Positions 35,620 to 44,878 of a stretch of 64,000 nt of DNA are shown in pieces. The position numbers and the translations under genes are program-made. How positions within the stretch are numbered: position 1 is the first letter of the stretch; every line of letters starts with the position of its first letter. The DNA comes from Alishewanella jeotgali KCTC 22429 (GTDB lineage Bacteria; Pseudomonadota; Gammaproteobacteria; Enterobacterales; Alteromonadaceae), in NCBI RefSeq assembly GCF_000245735.1, contig NZ_AHTH01000048.1, positions 124,001 through 188,000 on the forward strand. The letters run 5' to 3'. A model generated the notes under the pieces. That model had not been told where the DNA came from, did not search any database, and was given only the letters and a program-made list of their open reading frames with translations.

Positions 35620-38600
35620 TTAGGGCTTTGCAGGCGAGTTATCGCTATCGATAGCGCCTGGTACCACCTCATCAGCCGCATGTTCGTCCGGCGCTGCCGC
35701 CTCCAGCCGTTCCAGCTCACGACTTAATGCTTTCGGTGAGCCAGTGTTGCGGGCAATCGCAATATAGGTCACAGGCACTACGTAGAGCGTTAGCAGAGTC
35801 GCAAAGGCGACACCGCTTAAAATCACCATACCAATTACCATTCGGCTTTCTGAGCCCGGGCCTGTTGCCAGTACTAACGGCAAGCTACTCATCACCGTAG
35901 TAAAGGCGGTCATTACGATAGGGCGTAGTCGCTGCGCAGCCGCGCGCTTTACCGCCTCTTCAAAGGCGATCCCGGCATCACGCAGCTGGTTGGCGAACTC
36001 CACAATCAGGATGCCGTTCTTCGCCACTAAGCCTATCAGCATCACGAGTCCGATTTGACTGTAGATATTCAGTGTCATGCCAGAGAAATACAGACCCGAC
36101 AGGGCACCAACCAAACCAAGTGGTACGGTGATCATAATCACCAGCGGATGGATAAAACTTTCAAACTGAGCCGCCAGTACCAGATAGGTGATAATCAATG
36201 CCAGTACAAACACCAGTGCGGTTGATTTGCCACTTTCCTGGAACAGTAAAGACTCGCCTTTATAATCAATGCCGACCGGTTCATTGATTTCGGTACGGAC
36301 GATAGTCTCCAGATATTCCAGTGCTTCCCCCAGACTGTAACCCGGTGCCAGACCACCGGTAATGGTAATGGCGCGCATCCGGTTATAGCGGTTCAGGCTG
36401 GAGGCCGTCGCTTCTTCACGCAAGGTCACCAGGTTATCCAGTGGAATTAACTCCCTGCTGCTGTCTGAGCGGATATACACATTGCTGATTTTACCGGGGG
36501 CGCGGAAGTCATCGTCCAGACCTTCGATAATCACATCATATTCCCGGCCACGGTCCAGGAAGGTAGTCACCCGCCGGCCACCCAGCATCGCTTCTAAAGA
36601 GCGACCAATTGCCCCAACTGAGATCCCCAAATCGCCAGCCCGATCTATGTCGATCTCTACCAAAACCTGTGGCACTGTTTCTTTATAGTCATGGTCCAGC
36701 ATCAGTAAGTTTGGATTTTCTGCAGCTTTGCGCAGAATAATATCGCGCCATTGCGCTAGCTCTTCGTAGGTATTGCCCTGAATTACAAACTGAATTGGCC
36801 GGTTTCCACCACCGCCGCCACCTAAGCCACCACGCATAAAGGTGAAGGCCCTAACATCTGGCAGTTCGTTTATTTTTCGGCCAATTTCAGTCACTAGCTC
36901 CTGAGTCGGTCGTTTACCGTTATACCAGTTCTCGGTGCCCACAATGGCAATACCGCCACTGTTACCCCAGCCTGGTACCCGGATCAGCATTCGTGTCAAC
37001 TGACCGTCCTGGTAATAAGGGGTCAGGATATCTTCAATTAACCGCATATTGCGGCTATTGCTCTGATAGCTGGCGCCCTCAGCCGGACTCATCATTACAA
37101 AGAAGGTGCCACGGTCTTCCTGCGGTGCCAGTTCGCTTGGTAACATCCGTACCAGTTGATAGCTGGCCAGGAAACACAGCGCCACGACGATTAATACCGG
37201 CCAACGTGTGTTGCAGACCACCGCTAACTGCCTCTTATAGGCGGCTTCCAACTTAGCAAAAGCAGCGTGCAGCCAGGTACCCAGCTTACTCTCGCGTTTG
37301 CGGTGACTCAGGATTTTCGAGCACAGCATTGGAGATAACGTCAGGGCTACCACACTGGAAAACGCCACCGCTGCTGCCACCGCCAGCGCAAATTCAGTGA
37401 ATAGCTTACCCAACTGACCCTGCATAAAGACCAGCGGCACAAAGACGGAAATCAGTACCAGGGTCGTGGCAACCACCGCAAAACCGACTTCCCGGGCACC
37501 GCGATAGGCTGCCAACAGCGGCGCTTCACCCTGTTCAATCCGGCGGTAAATATTCTCCAATACTACGATAGAGTCATCCACCACTAAGCCGATGGCTAAC
37601 ACCATCGCCAGCAAGGTCAACAGGTTAATGGAGAAATCCAGGGCAAAGAGCACTGTTACCGCTGAAACCAGCGCCACCGGTACGGTAATAGCCGGAATAA
37701 AGGTGGCTCTGATATTGCCGAGGAATAGGAAAATCACCAGTATAACCATGCACATGGCGATGCCAAGGGTGTTATAAACCTCTTTAATCGACTGAGCGAT
37801 AAATACTGAGGAATCGTAACCTGGTTCTATTGTCATGCCGGCTGGCAGATTAGCTTTAATTCGCTCCATTTCCGCCCGGGCATTCCGTACTACTTCCAGG
37901 GTATTAGCCTTGGACTGCTTGATGATACCGATACCCAGAATATTCTTGCCATCGCTTCTGAACTCGCCTTCTTCATCTTCGGCAGTCAGCATAACATCAG
38001 CGATTTCCGATAATCTAACCAGATAATTATTGGCGCCCCGTTTAACGACCAGTCGCTCGAAATCCTGTTGAGTGCGGAAAGAGCGTACTACCCTGACGGT
38101 AAAGTCACGGTCAAAAGATTTGATATTACCGGCGGGAAGTTCGACATTCTCTGCACGGAGAACCGCCTCTACATCCTGAACTGTCACGCCACGGGCGGCC
38201 ATGGCATCTCGATCTAGCCAGACCCGCATTGCATAGTCTCTGGCACCACCAAACTGCAAACGGGCTACACCATCGACGACTGAAAAGCGTTCTGCAATGT
38301 AGCGGTTGGCATAATCAGTCAGTTCAAGCGTGGTCATATTGTCGCTATTCAGCAAAAACCAGGCAATGGTGTCTTCGTCAGCATTGGCTTTAAATACCTC
38401 TGGCGGATCGGCCTGATCCGGTAGGTTATTCAGCGCCCGGGAGACCCGCTCGCGCACATCGTTAGCAGCTGCGTCGATGTCTCGCTCAACGTTAAACTCA
38501 ATAGTAATGCTAGAGCGGCCATTGCGGCTGCTGGAGTTAATATTTTTAATGCCTTCAACGCCACTGATTCGGTCTTCCAGCATTTGGGTGATTTTGCTTT

Positions 38601-38778
38601 CGACAATTTCAGCAGAGGCGCCAGGATAATTGGTATTAATACTGACTATCGGAGAGTCGATATCCGGATATTCCCGTAGCGGTAGCATGGTAAAACAGAC
38701 AATACCGAATATGACTAACAGTAAGTTCACAACAGTGGCAAATACCGGGCGCTTGACAGAGGTATCAGATAACCACAT
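35620..38778 (-). CDS. RND efflux permease (HAE1 family), first pump
   Basis: A 1052-residue inner-membrane transporter of 12 helices with two large periplasmic loops. It shows MWLSDTSVKRPVFATVVN at the start, PGASAEIVESKITQMLED, the proton-relay Asp pair in AIGLVVDDSIVVLENIYRR, and FAVVATTLVLISVFVPLVF. It works with the adaptor encoded directly upstream (2 bp apart) and presumably a TolC-type channel, which is not encoded here. The substrate cannot be told from sequence. No regulator gene is adjacent, in contrast to the second pump. Confidence 0.92.
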   Translation of the reverse strand: MWLSDTSVKRPVFATVVNLLLVIFGIVCFTMLPLREYPDIDSPIVSINTNYPGASAEIVESKITQMLEDRISGVEGIKNINSSSRNGRSSITIEFNVERDIDAAANDVRERVSRALNNLPDQADPPEVFKANADEDTIAWFLLNSDNMTTLELTDYANRYIAERFSVVDGVARLQFGGARDYAMRVWLDRDAMAARGVTVQDVEAVLRAENVELPAGNIKSFDRDFTVRVVRSFRTQQDFERLVVKRGANNYLVRLSEIADVMLTAEDEEGEFRSDGKNILGIGIIKQSKANTLEVVRNARAEMERIKANLPAGMTIEPGYDSSVFIAQSIKEVYNTLGIAMCMVILVIFLFLGNIRATFIPAITVPVALVSAVTVLFALDFSINLLTLLAMVLAIGLVVDDSIVVLENIYRRIEQGEAPLLAAYRGAREVGFAVVATTLVLISVFVPLVFMQGQLGKLFTEFALAVAAAVAFSSVVALTLSPMLCSKILSHRKRESKLGTWLHAAFAKLEAAYKRQLAVVCNTRWPVLIVVALCFLASYQLVRMLPSELAPQEDRGTFFVMMSPAEGASYQSNSRNMRLIEDILTPYYQDGQLTRMLIRVPGWGNSGGIAIVGTENWYNGKRPTQELVTEIGRKINELPDVRAFTFMRGGLGGGGGGNRPIQFVIQGNTYEELAQWRDIILRKAAENPNLLMLDHDYKETVPQVLVEIDIDRAGDLGISVGAIGRSLEAMLGGRRVTTFLDRGREYDVIIEGLDDDFRAPGKISNVYIRSDSSRELIPLDNLVTLREEATASSLNRYNRMRAITITGGLAPGYSLGEALEYLETIVRTEINEPVGIDYKGESLLFQESGKSTALVFVLALIITYLVLAAQFESFIHPLVIMITVPLGLVGALSGLYFSGMTLNIYSQIGLVMLIGLVAKNGILIVEFANQLRDAGIAFEEAVKRAAAQRLRPIVMTAFTTVMSSLPLVLATGPGSESRMVIGMVILSGVAFATLLTLYVVPVTYIAIARNTGSPKALSRELERLEAAAPDEHAADEVVPGAIDSDNSPAKP

Positions 38779-38780
38779 AA

Positions 38781-39836
38781 CTAGCCCTCGACTTTGCTGA
38801 TGGTGACGCCGGTACGTACTTTCTGTACACCTTCAATAATGATTTCATCACCTTCTTGTAGCCCAGCAACTACTTCTACCCAGCCTGGGATCCGTTGTCC
38901 GATCTGGACTTCCTGCTGCCGGACTCGGTTCTCGGCATCAACAACAAAGACGTATTGTCGGTTTTGCTGAGGGACCAGTGCTTTTTCCGACACTCGCAGC
39001 ACTTCTCTATTTTCTAGTTGTAAGCGCACATTCAGCAACATACCGGGACGAAGCAAGATTTGTTCGTTATTGATTACGCCGTGCACCGTGACTGAACGAG
39101 TGACCGGATCCAAGCGGGTATCTATGGCCGAGACTTCGCCAACAAAAGCGCGGTTACCATAAGCGACGTTGGTTACGGTGACCGGCATGCCGACAGCAAT
39201 CTCAGCTAAATGACGCTCGGCAACGCTAAACTGGACCCTTAGTTGCTGCATATCGTCTAGGGTTGAGATTACTGTACCTGCATTCACAAAGGCGCCACGA
39301 CTGACTTGTCGTAAACCTAAATAGCCGGTAAAGGGAGCCCGGATAGTCATATCCTGCAACTGTTTGCGAGCCGTATCTAACTGCGCCAGTGTACTATTTA
39401 CGCGGGTGAGTTGTTCATCCAATAAAGATTGAGCAGTTGCTTGGGTTGTCGCTAGGTTTTTTAAGCGGTCAAGCTGACGTTTTTGTTCGCTTAACACGGC
39501 CTCTAGTTCTGCGACCCGAGCTTTTTGTTGCACATCATTTAAGCGAGCAATAATCTCGCCTTGAGCAACCTTCTGACCTTCGTTAACGTTGAGCTCTATC
39601 AGAAACTCACTGCTTGGTGCGATCAGTTGAATCGAGTTATTGGCGATACCGGTACCTATGGCACCGACTTCTCTCGTCATCGTCTGGCTTTGCACTATCG
39701 CTGTTTTGACCGCGATAGGGCCGCCAGGCCCTCTGCTATTGCCATTTGTTTGCTGAGATTGCCAATAAAGGAAGCCGACAAAGCAGAGTAAAGCGGCTAA
39801 GATAAACCAAATCAAGCGCGAATGTGATGAAGACAA
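38781..39836 (-). CDS. RND periplasmic adaptor subunit, first pump
   Basis: A 351-residue membrane-fusion protein: an N-terminal membrane anchor (LIWFILAALLCFVGFLYW), lipoyl-like halves, an alpha-hairpin (RVAELEAVLSEQKRQLDRLKNLATTQATAQSLLDEQL), APFTGYLGLRQVSRGAFVNAGTVISTL and beta-barrel/membrane-proximal domains. The start is TTG at 39836, supported by a GGAG site 5 bases upstream and the absence of a better in-frame start near the anchor. It is co-transcribed with the permease and divergent from the DUF2982 gene across a 191-bp gap in which I see no clear operator. Confidence 0.9.
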   Translation of the reverse strand: MSSSHSRLIWFILAALLCFVGFLYWQSQQTNGNSRGPGGPIAVKTAIVQSQTMTREVGAIGTGIANNSIQLIAPSSEFLIELNVNEGQKVAQGEIIARLNDVQQKARVAELEAVLSEQKRQLDRLKNLATTQATAQSLLDEQLTRVNSTLAQLDTARKQLQDMTIRAPFTGYLGLRQVSRGAFVNAGTVISTLDDMQQLRVQFSVAERHLAEIAVGMPVTVTNVAYGNRAFVGEVSAIDTRLDPVTRSVTVHGVINNEQILLRPGMLLNVRLQLENREVLRVSEKALVPQQNRQYVFVVDAENRVRQQEVQIGQRIPGWVEVVAGLQEGDEIIIEGVQKVRTGVTISKVEG

Positions 39837-40027
39837 GGTAACTCCAGCTAATCATAAAATAAACTGATAGTATTGTATGGAAATAAACGACAAGCAGATT
39901 TCCTGTTATCGCAGTAAGGGCGCTATTGGTCGTATCACAGCGCTGTAGCGTATCGTAAATCCGTACTGTGCTAATCTGTAGTAGTACCAATTTTATTGCA
40001 AGGTAACGATTTTTGTTTGAGGTAGTT

Positions 40028-40699
40028 ATGACCATGCAGGCATTTTCCGGCTCAGCCAGTCGCGGCGGAGCTCGACTCATCATCACCAGCGGCGTAGTTT
40101 TTATATTACTGGTGTTTTACACCTTAGGGTTTGCTACCAACTTCAGCGCCATATTGGCCATAGCTTATATTGCTAGTGCTATGGGCTTGTTTATTGGTTG
40201 GGCCAAGTTGGCTGAGCCGCCTTTCAGTTTACTTTGCGAATCACAAGGTATTCGATATCAGCATCGTGTTGGTAGCTTGTTATTACCCTGGTCTGCATTT
40301 AGCTTTTGCGCAGTTCCCTCGATAGAGGGGAAGCAGCTGGCATTTATTGGATTCAAAATTACTAACTATGATCTACTGTTACAGGGCTTACCGGTGAGAC
40401 TTGCCGTACGGATGATGACTGAGCAGCGGGCGCTTTATCTTGAAGCAGTCAGGCAGAGCTGTAGCTCCGGACAGTGCGCATCGGACTTACTGCGTGAAAA
40501 AGATTCATTCAAAACGCAGTCTGGACAGTATAGTGGCGTAAAAGCCATCTTTGCCCAACGAATGCAACGCTTAGCGCAAGCGAGTGGCTTCGAGTTGCTG
40601 GTGCCTGTGAATGTAGGTGCTGAGCAGGCAGAGCAATGGTGTCGGGATATTAACAAAAATCGTTTGCAACAGTTACAACAGTTACAACCGTCAAACTAG
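40028..40699 (+). CDS. DUF2982 family membrane protein
   Basis: A 223-residue protein with two N-terminal membrane helices (about 20-40 and 45-63) and a soluble remainder containing RYQHRVGSLLLPWSAFSFCAVPSIEGKQLAFIGFKI. This fits DUF2982, a family found mainly in Alteromonadales and lacking a known function. The start at 40028 has a GAGG site 5 bases upstream. It ends in a Gln/Leu-rich tail. It is divergent from the first RND operon; co-transcription with the following 111-residue gene (57 bp on) is possible. Confidence 0.75.
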   Translation: MTMQAFSGSASRGGARLIITSGVVFILLVFYTLGFATNFSAILAIAYIASAMGLFIGWAKLAEPPFSLLCESQGIRYQHRVGSLLLPWSAFSFCAVPSIEGKQLAFIGFKITNYDLLLQGLPVRLAVRMMTEQRALYLEAVRQSCSSGQCASDLLREKDSFKTQSGQYSGVKAIFAQRMQRLAQASGFELLVPVNVGAEQAEQWCRDINKNRLQQLQQLQPSN

Positions 40700-40756
40700 A
40701 CAGTGGGATGGTGCTGTATCATAATATGCTAAAACGAGAGTAATGGCAGAGCAGTA

Positions 40757-41092
40757 ATGAATAATTATGAAAAAGCCTTTTTGGTCAGTGGCCGAAATAC
40801 CATCATTCATAAGAACAAAAAACTCGATCTGATTATTGTCAATGATGACCAGGATCCGCCTCTTATCGTAACACGGCACGGCGTGAAGAAATTTGACGAC
40901 GCAGTTCCAGCTAGTCGGCTGGAAGCTAAAGAGCGCTACATGGAGTTGGTCGATGTTTCCAGCGTAGAGGTATTTGGCGAAACCAAAACCTTGCTGTTTA
41001 TTCAGGCATTAAACAACAAAGAGTATAAAGTCGATTACAGCAAAAGTGATTCGGATATGTTTATTCGGGTACACCAGGATAACTATATCTGA
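40757..41092 (+). CDS. 111-residue protein of unknown function
   Basis: A small, soluble, charged protein (MNNYEKAFLVSGRNTII, LDLIIVNDDQDPPLIVTRHGVKKFDD, ending MFIRVHQDNYI). No signal peptide, membrane helix or known motif. The start codon overlaps the stop of a four-codon mini-frame (ATG at 40743, MAEQ) as TAATG, and the better ribosome-site-like GAGAG lies before that mini-frame, so translation may be coupled. It lies between DUF2982 and DUF342 genes on the same strand. Confidence 0.65.
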   Translation: MNNYEKAFLVSGRNTIIHKNKKLDLIIVNDDQDPPLIVTRHGVKKFDDAVPASRLEAKERYMELVDVSSVEVFGETKTLLFIQALNNKEYKVDYSKSDSDMFIRVHQDNYI

Positions 41093-41122
41093 CTTTTTAG
41101 TGGTACCTTCCCGCACTATTAT

Positions 41123-41148
41123 GCCCTGTAGCGAATCAGGGCTTGCCT
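41123..41148 (+). terminator. weak hairpin after the 111-residue gene
   Basis: A 6-bp stem (GCCCTG at 41123-41128, CAGGGC at 41137-41142) with an 8-base loop and a poor T-run. It lies 30 bases after the stop. Confidence 0.35.
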
Positions 41149-41161
41149 TTAGCCAAAATTT

Positions 41162-41190
41162 TTGGTTCAGTAGTAGTTATTTTGTATAGT
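41162..41190 (+). promoter_or_regulatory. probable promoter of the DUF342 gene
   Basis: TTGGTT at 41162-41167 and TATAGT at 41185-41190 (five of six) at 17-base spacing. The -35 match is only the leading TTG. The leader to the ATG would be about 91 bases. Confidence 0.45.
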
Positions 41191-41287
41191 CTTGTCTGGT
41201 TATCGAGCTGGGTCCTGCGAGGAGCGGGATCTTTACGCGTTAACAGGCAACCAAGGTACTATTTCCCTGAAGTAACGGGACGAGGCA

Positions 41288-42943
41288 ATGGAATTTACTG
41301 AGCACGATAATAAAATTACGATAAAGGTGCCGGTTACTGCGGATGCGATCTCTGCAACCATAGTTAAGCAGGGTCTGAGTGAAGCTGGCTTTAGCCGGTG
41401 CTTACTCTTGCAGAATCAACTAGATAACCTCCTGGCAGAGTATCAGCAATTTCAACAAAAAGTAAAAGCACTGACCTTGGCTGAAGGTAGTAAAGTGTTG
41501 AGCTATGTTATTGCTGAAAAGCGCAATGCCCAACTCAGTTTTGAACTTTCTGACGACAAAATGATCGCCACTGCAGTAATCACTGCAGCCTATGGTGGTG
41601 CGCCATTATCCGCAAATGAACTTGTTAAAGCGGCTCAGCAATTAGGGATCGTCTTTGGCTTTAGTAAAGATAATATTATTCATCTGGTACAACAAGCGAG
41701 CAGAGCAGAGCCAGGCGGTCGTTTAAAAGCCGAAATTGCACATGGACGACCCGTTAAAGATGGTATCAACTCACGCTTCGAACCTCTCATCTCAGATATG
41801 GTTAGACGTCGCAATCAACCCTTGATCGAGTCTGATGCCAAAGCTGACTTGCGTGATTTTGGTGCCATTCCCTCGGTTGCCAAAGGTCAGCCGTTAATGC
41901 GACGTTATCCTCCGACAAGTGGAGAGGCGGGTGTGGATGTCACTGGTCAGCAAACCGCTCCCGTTCCGGGTTCGGTATTGGATTGGCAGCTAGGGGATGG
42001 CGTCGAAATCAGCTCTGATGATCCCGATCTGCTGTTAGCGGCTCAGGATGGCTTGCCCAGAGCCATTGATAACGGTGCGACCGTAGATGATGTGTTTACC
42101 GTTAAAAATGTTGATTTATCGAGCGGTCACATCGTTTTCAAAGGGGCGGTGGTCATTAATGGTAATGTGACCGCTGGCATGAAAGTGATAGCCGGTGGTA
42201 ATGTCTTTATCAAAGGTGTGATGGAAGGTTTGCTGGTTGAGGCTGGTGGCGATATTTCTATTAGCGGCTCTATTATTGGGCATCAACTCAACAACCCTTC
42301 AGCTGACGCTGAATACAGTACAGTGCTAAGAGCAGCTGGAGACATTAATTGTCATATCGCACAATATTCAGCATTCTTTTGTAATGGGCAGCTTCATGTC
42401 AGTAAATATCTGATGCACTGTGCGGTAGAAGCGGAAACTGTGGTAGCCGGCACAGTAGATAAACCGCAGGGTAAAATTGTTGGTGGACACTTGCTGTTGG
42501 GGCAGGGCTTGAGCTGTGGTCAATTGGGGTCACCGTCCAGTGGAGTTGTGCATATAAGCCTGAATCGTCACTTAACGCCGATGATGCAACAACAAGAAAC
42601 GTTGCGCACCCAGCTCAGCCAATGTAAGGTCTCATTAGCTGATTTAAAAGAGCGGATCGAGAAGCAAAGAAAATTGCTGGCTGGTCAAGCTGATGAGCTC
42701 GTGCAGCAGCTGGAGCAAGATTTTGCCGAACAGCGACAGTTGGCTCATACCCTAGTGCAGGAAATTCGGAGTTTGGAAGAACAGAAACTGAAAATCCTGT
42801 CGCAATTGCAGGTTAAGGTATCACAACAATTATTTTCGGCCGTTGAGTTTTTGTTTGGCAAGGAAGTGATCCGTAGTCGCCGCGAATATGGTCCATCTTT
42901 GATTGTCATGCAGGATGGCCACCCCACTATTAGCCCTTTATAA
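41288..42943 (+). CDS. DUF342 (FapA-like) protein
   Basis: A 551-residue cytoplasmic protein. It has an N-terminal region (about 1-170), the DUF342 core with PPTSGEAGVDVTGQQTAPVPG and the repetitive beta-helix-like stretch HIVFKGAVVINGNVTAGMKVIAGGNVFIKGVMEGLLVEAGGDISISGSIIG (about 280-330), and a C-terminal coiled coil (SQCKVSLADLKERIEKQRKLL, LVQEIRSLEEQKLKILSQLQ). Proteins of this family are often annotated flagellar assembly protein A, and Vibrio FapA has been linked to flagellar assembly and sugar transport signalling; direct function here is unknown. Confidence 0.85.
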   Translation: MEFTEHDNKITIKVPVTADAISATIVKQGLSEAGFSRCLLLQNQLDNLLAEYQQFQQKVKALTLAEGSKVLSYVIAEKRNAQLSFELSDDKMIATAVITAAYGGAPLSANELVKAAQQLGIVFGFSKDNIIHLVQQASRAEPGGRLKAEIAHGRPVKDGINSRFEPLISDMVRRRNQPLIESDAKADLRDFGAIPSVAKGQPLMRRYPPTSGEAGVDVTGQQTAPVPGSVLDWQLGDGVEISSDDPDLLLAAQDGLPRAIDNGATVDDVFTVKNVDLSSGHIVFKGAVVINGNVTAGMKVIAGGNVFIKGVMEGLLVEAGGDISISGSIIGHQLNNPSADAEYSTVLRAAGDINCHIAQYSAFFCNGQLHVSKYLMHCAVEAETVVAGTVDKPQGKIVGGHLLLGQGLSCGQLGSPSSGVVHISLNRHLTPMMQQQETLRTQLSQCKVSLADLKERIEKQRKLLAGQADELVQQLEQDFAEQRQLAHTLVQEIRSLEEQKLKILSQLQVKVSQQLFSAVEFLFGKEVIRSRREYGPSLIVMQDGHPTISPL

Positions 42944-43044
42944 CCACCGATGCGACTAACTTGTCGCTGACTGCGATAGCGGTAGGTGTGCTGTTGCATT
43001 TTTTTTTCTAAGCTGTCTATTGGTTTTCGGTATGAGAGTACACA

Positions 43045-43806
43045 GTGCGCATCCTTAGCTTAATATTATTACTCCTTGTCAGTTTTTCTGTCACCGCGGA
43101 TTGCAATATGGCCTTCCGCTATGGTGTGCTGATCTCTCCGGATCAGATCCGCATTATGCAAAATAACCGCACTTTCGTTCAAATCAATGAAGATAAACAA
43201 CTTTTTATCAAAGGCGAATGGTTTGAGCTGGAAGATGATTCGCAACAGTTACTGCAGCTCTATGCCCAGGGCTTACGCCGTTTTGTGCCGGAAATTGTTA
43301 GCCTGGCGGTGGATGGCGTTGAAGTTGGCTTATCCAGTATCGAGGCGATGCTCGCCGGCGTCGGTAATAAGTCGCAACAAGCCGAGTGGCGCGCACTGAT
43401 CCGGGAAACCACCTTTCAATTTTTATCGCGCTTTGTGCGCACCGGCGATCACTTTTATCTGGCACCACAAAGCTTAAATGAGCTCGATAACTTCCTTAAC
43501 GGCGAACTAAAGCCGCAGCTGACTATGCTGGCACGGCATACCGTTGGAGCGGTTTGGGGCGCGTTGCGCGATGCACTGCGGCAATCGGACAGCAACTTTG
43601 AAAAGGCCGATAGTCAGGACTGGCAGGCAGTGAATCAGCTGATGGATAAAATTACCCTGGGTATGGATCAGAAAATGGTCGAGTTGGAAGCCAAGTCCGC
43701 GCTGTTTTGTCAGCGAATGCGCGAGCTGGATGACATCGAAACCAAGCTGCAGCAGCAACTACCTGAGCTGGCTGAATTTGATGTAGTGGTCGAAAAAGCG
43801 CCCTAG
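43045..43806 (+). CDS. DUF2884 (YggN-like) exported protein
   Basis: A 253-residue protein with signal peptide MRILSLILLLLVSFSVTA and a DUF2884/YggN-type body (DCNMAFRYGVLISPDQIRIMQNNRTFVQINEDKQLFIKGEW, then helical segments to the C-terminus). The start is GTG at 43045; a GAGAG-type site precedes it. Likely periplasmic. The molecular role of the YggN family is not established. It converges on the M14-type deacylase gene with a 19-bp gap. Confidence 0.85.
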   Translation: MRILSLILLLLVSFSVTADCNMAFRYGVLISPDQIRIMQNNRTFVQINEDKQLFIKGEWFELEDDSQQLLQLYAQGLRRFVPEIVSLAVDGVEVGLSSIEAMLAGVGNKSQQAEWRALIRETTFQFLSRFVRTGDHFYLAPQSLNELDNFLNGELKPQLTMLARHTVGAVWGALRDALRQSDSNFEKADSQDWQAVNQLMDKITLGMDQKMVELEAKSALFCQRMRELDDIETKLQQQLPELAEFDVVVEKAP

Positions 43807-43825
43807 CTCGTGTTGAGTTTTTAGC

Positions 43826-44878
43826 TTAGACCACACCATACTCATCGGTCAGCGATAACGGCATCGCATTGTCCACTTCGTCACTGATTGCATCCAGCGT
43901 TTTCTCGGCTTCCTCCAGTGAACTGACCTCTGCAATATGGAACAGCGCCTCGCCTTCATTCACCAGCGGCAGGTTAGTGCGGCCGATAATCACCCCGGAC
44001 AGCGTCGCCGTAACCGCAACCTCAAAGTCGGAATAAGGCGAATAGATATGCGCCAGCAGATCGCCCTGCTGTACCGTCTGCCCCAAGCTGACATAATAAC
44101 GGGCGATGCCATCATGCTCGGCCCGCACCCAGCTGCTCTTCTTCGAAAACAGCGAGCGGGTTTTACCGAGTCGCTTGCCGCGACTTAGCATACCCAGTTG
44201 CTGCATCACATTGACGATACCGCGTACGCCAATCTTAATGGACTGCTCATCAAAGCGCAGCGCTTCGCCAGCTTCATACAGTAAAATCGGGATCCCTAAA
44301 TTGTTGGCTGTGCCGCGCATGGTGCCATCGCGGCTGGCTGCCTTGATAATAATCGGCGCGTTAAAGCTTTCCGCCATACTCAGTGCCACCTTATCCTTGG
44401 CACTGGCTCTTACCTGTGGCAGGTTGCTGCGATGAATGGCTCCAGTATGTAAGTCTATGGCATGAGTACATTTACTGAGGATTTGTTCGGTAAACTGAAA
44501 CGCCATCCGGCTGCCCAGGGAGCCTTTCTCACTGCCAGGAAAACTGCGATTCAGATCCCGTCGGTCCGGTAAATAACGCGACTGCTGCACAAAGCCGTAA
44601 GTATTAACAATGGGTACCACCACCAAAGTACCGCGCAGCCGGTTCAGGCGGGGGACCTTCAGTAAGCGGCGGCAAATTTCGACACCGTTAATTTCGTCAC
44701 CATGTAGCGCGGCTGTAACCAGTAATACAGGGCCATCCTGACGGCCATGCACCACATGAGCGCCGATATTCAATTCGGTATGGGTATAGAGCTTACCAAA
44801 AGGGATGTCTACTACCGCCCGGCTGCCGGCCGGGATCTGACTTTCACCGAGGAAAAAGGGGGCGCGTAGTTCGGACAT
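43826..44878 (-). CDS. succinylglutamate desuccinylase/aspartoacylase (M14-like) protein
   Basis: A 350-residue zinc-hydrolase-fold protein. Zinc ligands fit His59 and Glu62 in ALHGDEINGVE and His144 in IDLHTG; the catalytic Glu fits ILLYEAGEALRF. The C-terminal part (GIARYYVSLGQTVQQGDLLAHIYSP) looks like a biotinyl-lipoyl-type fold, as in related deacylases. It starts with a one-base overlap (TAATG) at the rimK stop, so it is probably coupled to RimK. The substrate is not astE succinylglutamate by context; a role in removing or handling glutamate conjugates made by RimK is an inference. Confidence 0.8.
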   Translation of the reverse strand: MSELRAPFFLGESQIPAGSRAVVDIPFGKLYTHTELNIGAHVVHGRQDGPVLLVTAALHGDEINGVEICRRLLKVPRLNRLRGTLVVVPIVNTYGFVQQSRYLPDRRDLNRSFPGSEKGSLGSRMAFQFTEQILSKCTHAIDLHTGAIHRSNLPQVRASAKDKVALSMAESFNAPIIIKAASRDGTMRGTANNLGIPILLYEAGEALRFDEQSIKIGVRGIVNVMQQLGMLSRGKRLGKTRSLFSKKSSWVRAEHDGIARYYVSLGQTVQQGDLLAHIYSPYSDFEVAVTATLSGVIIGRTNLPLVNEGEALFHIAEVSSLEEAEKTLDAISDEVDNAMPLSLTDEYGVV

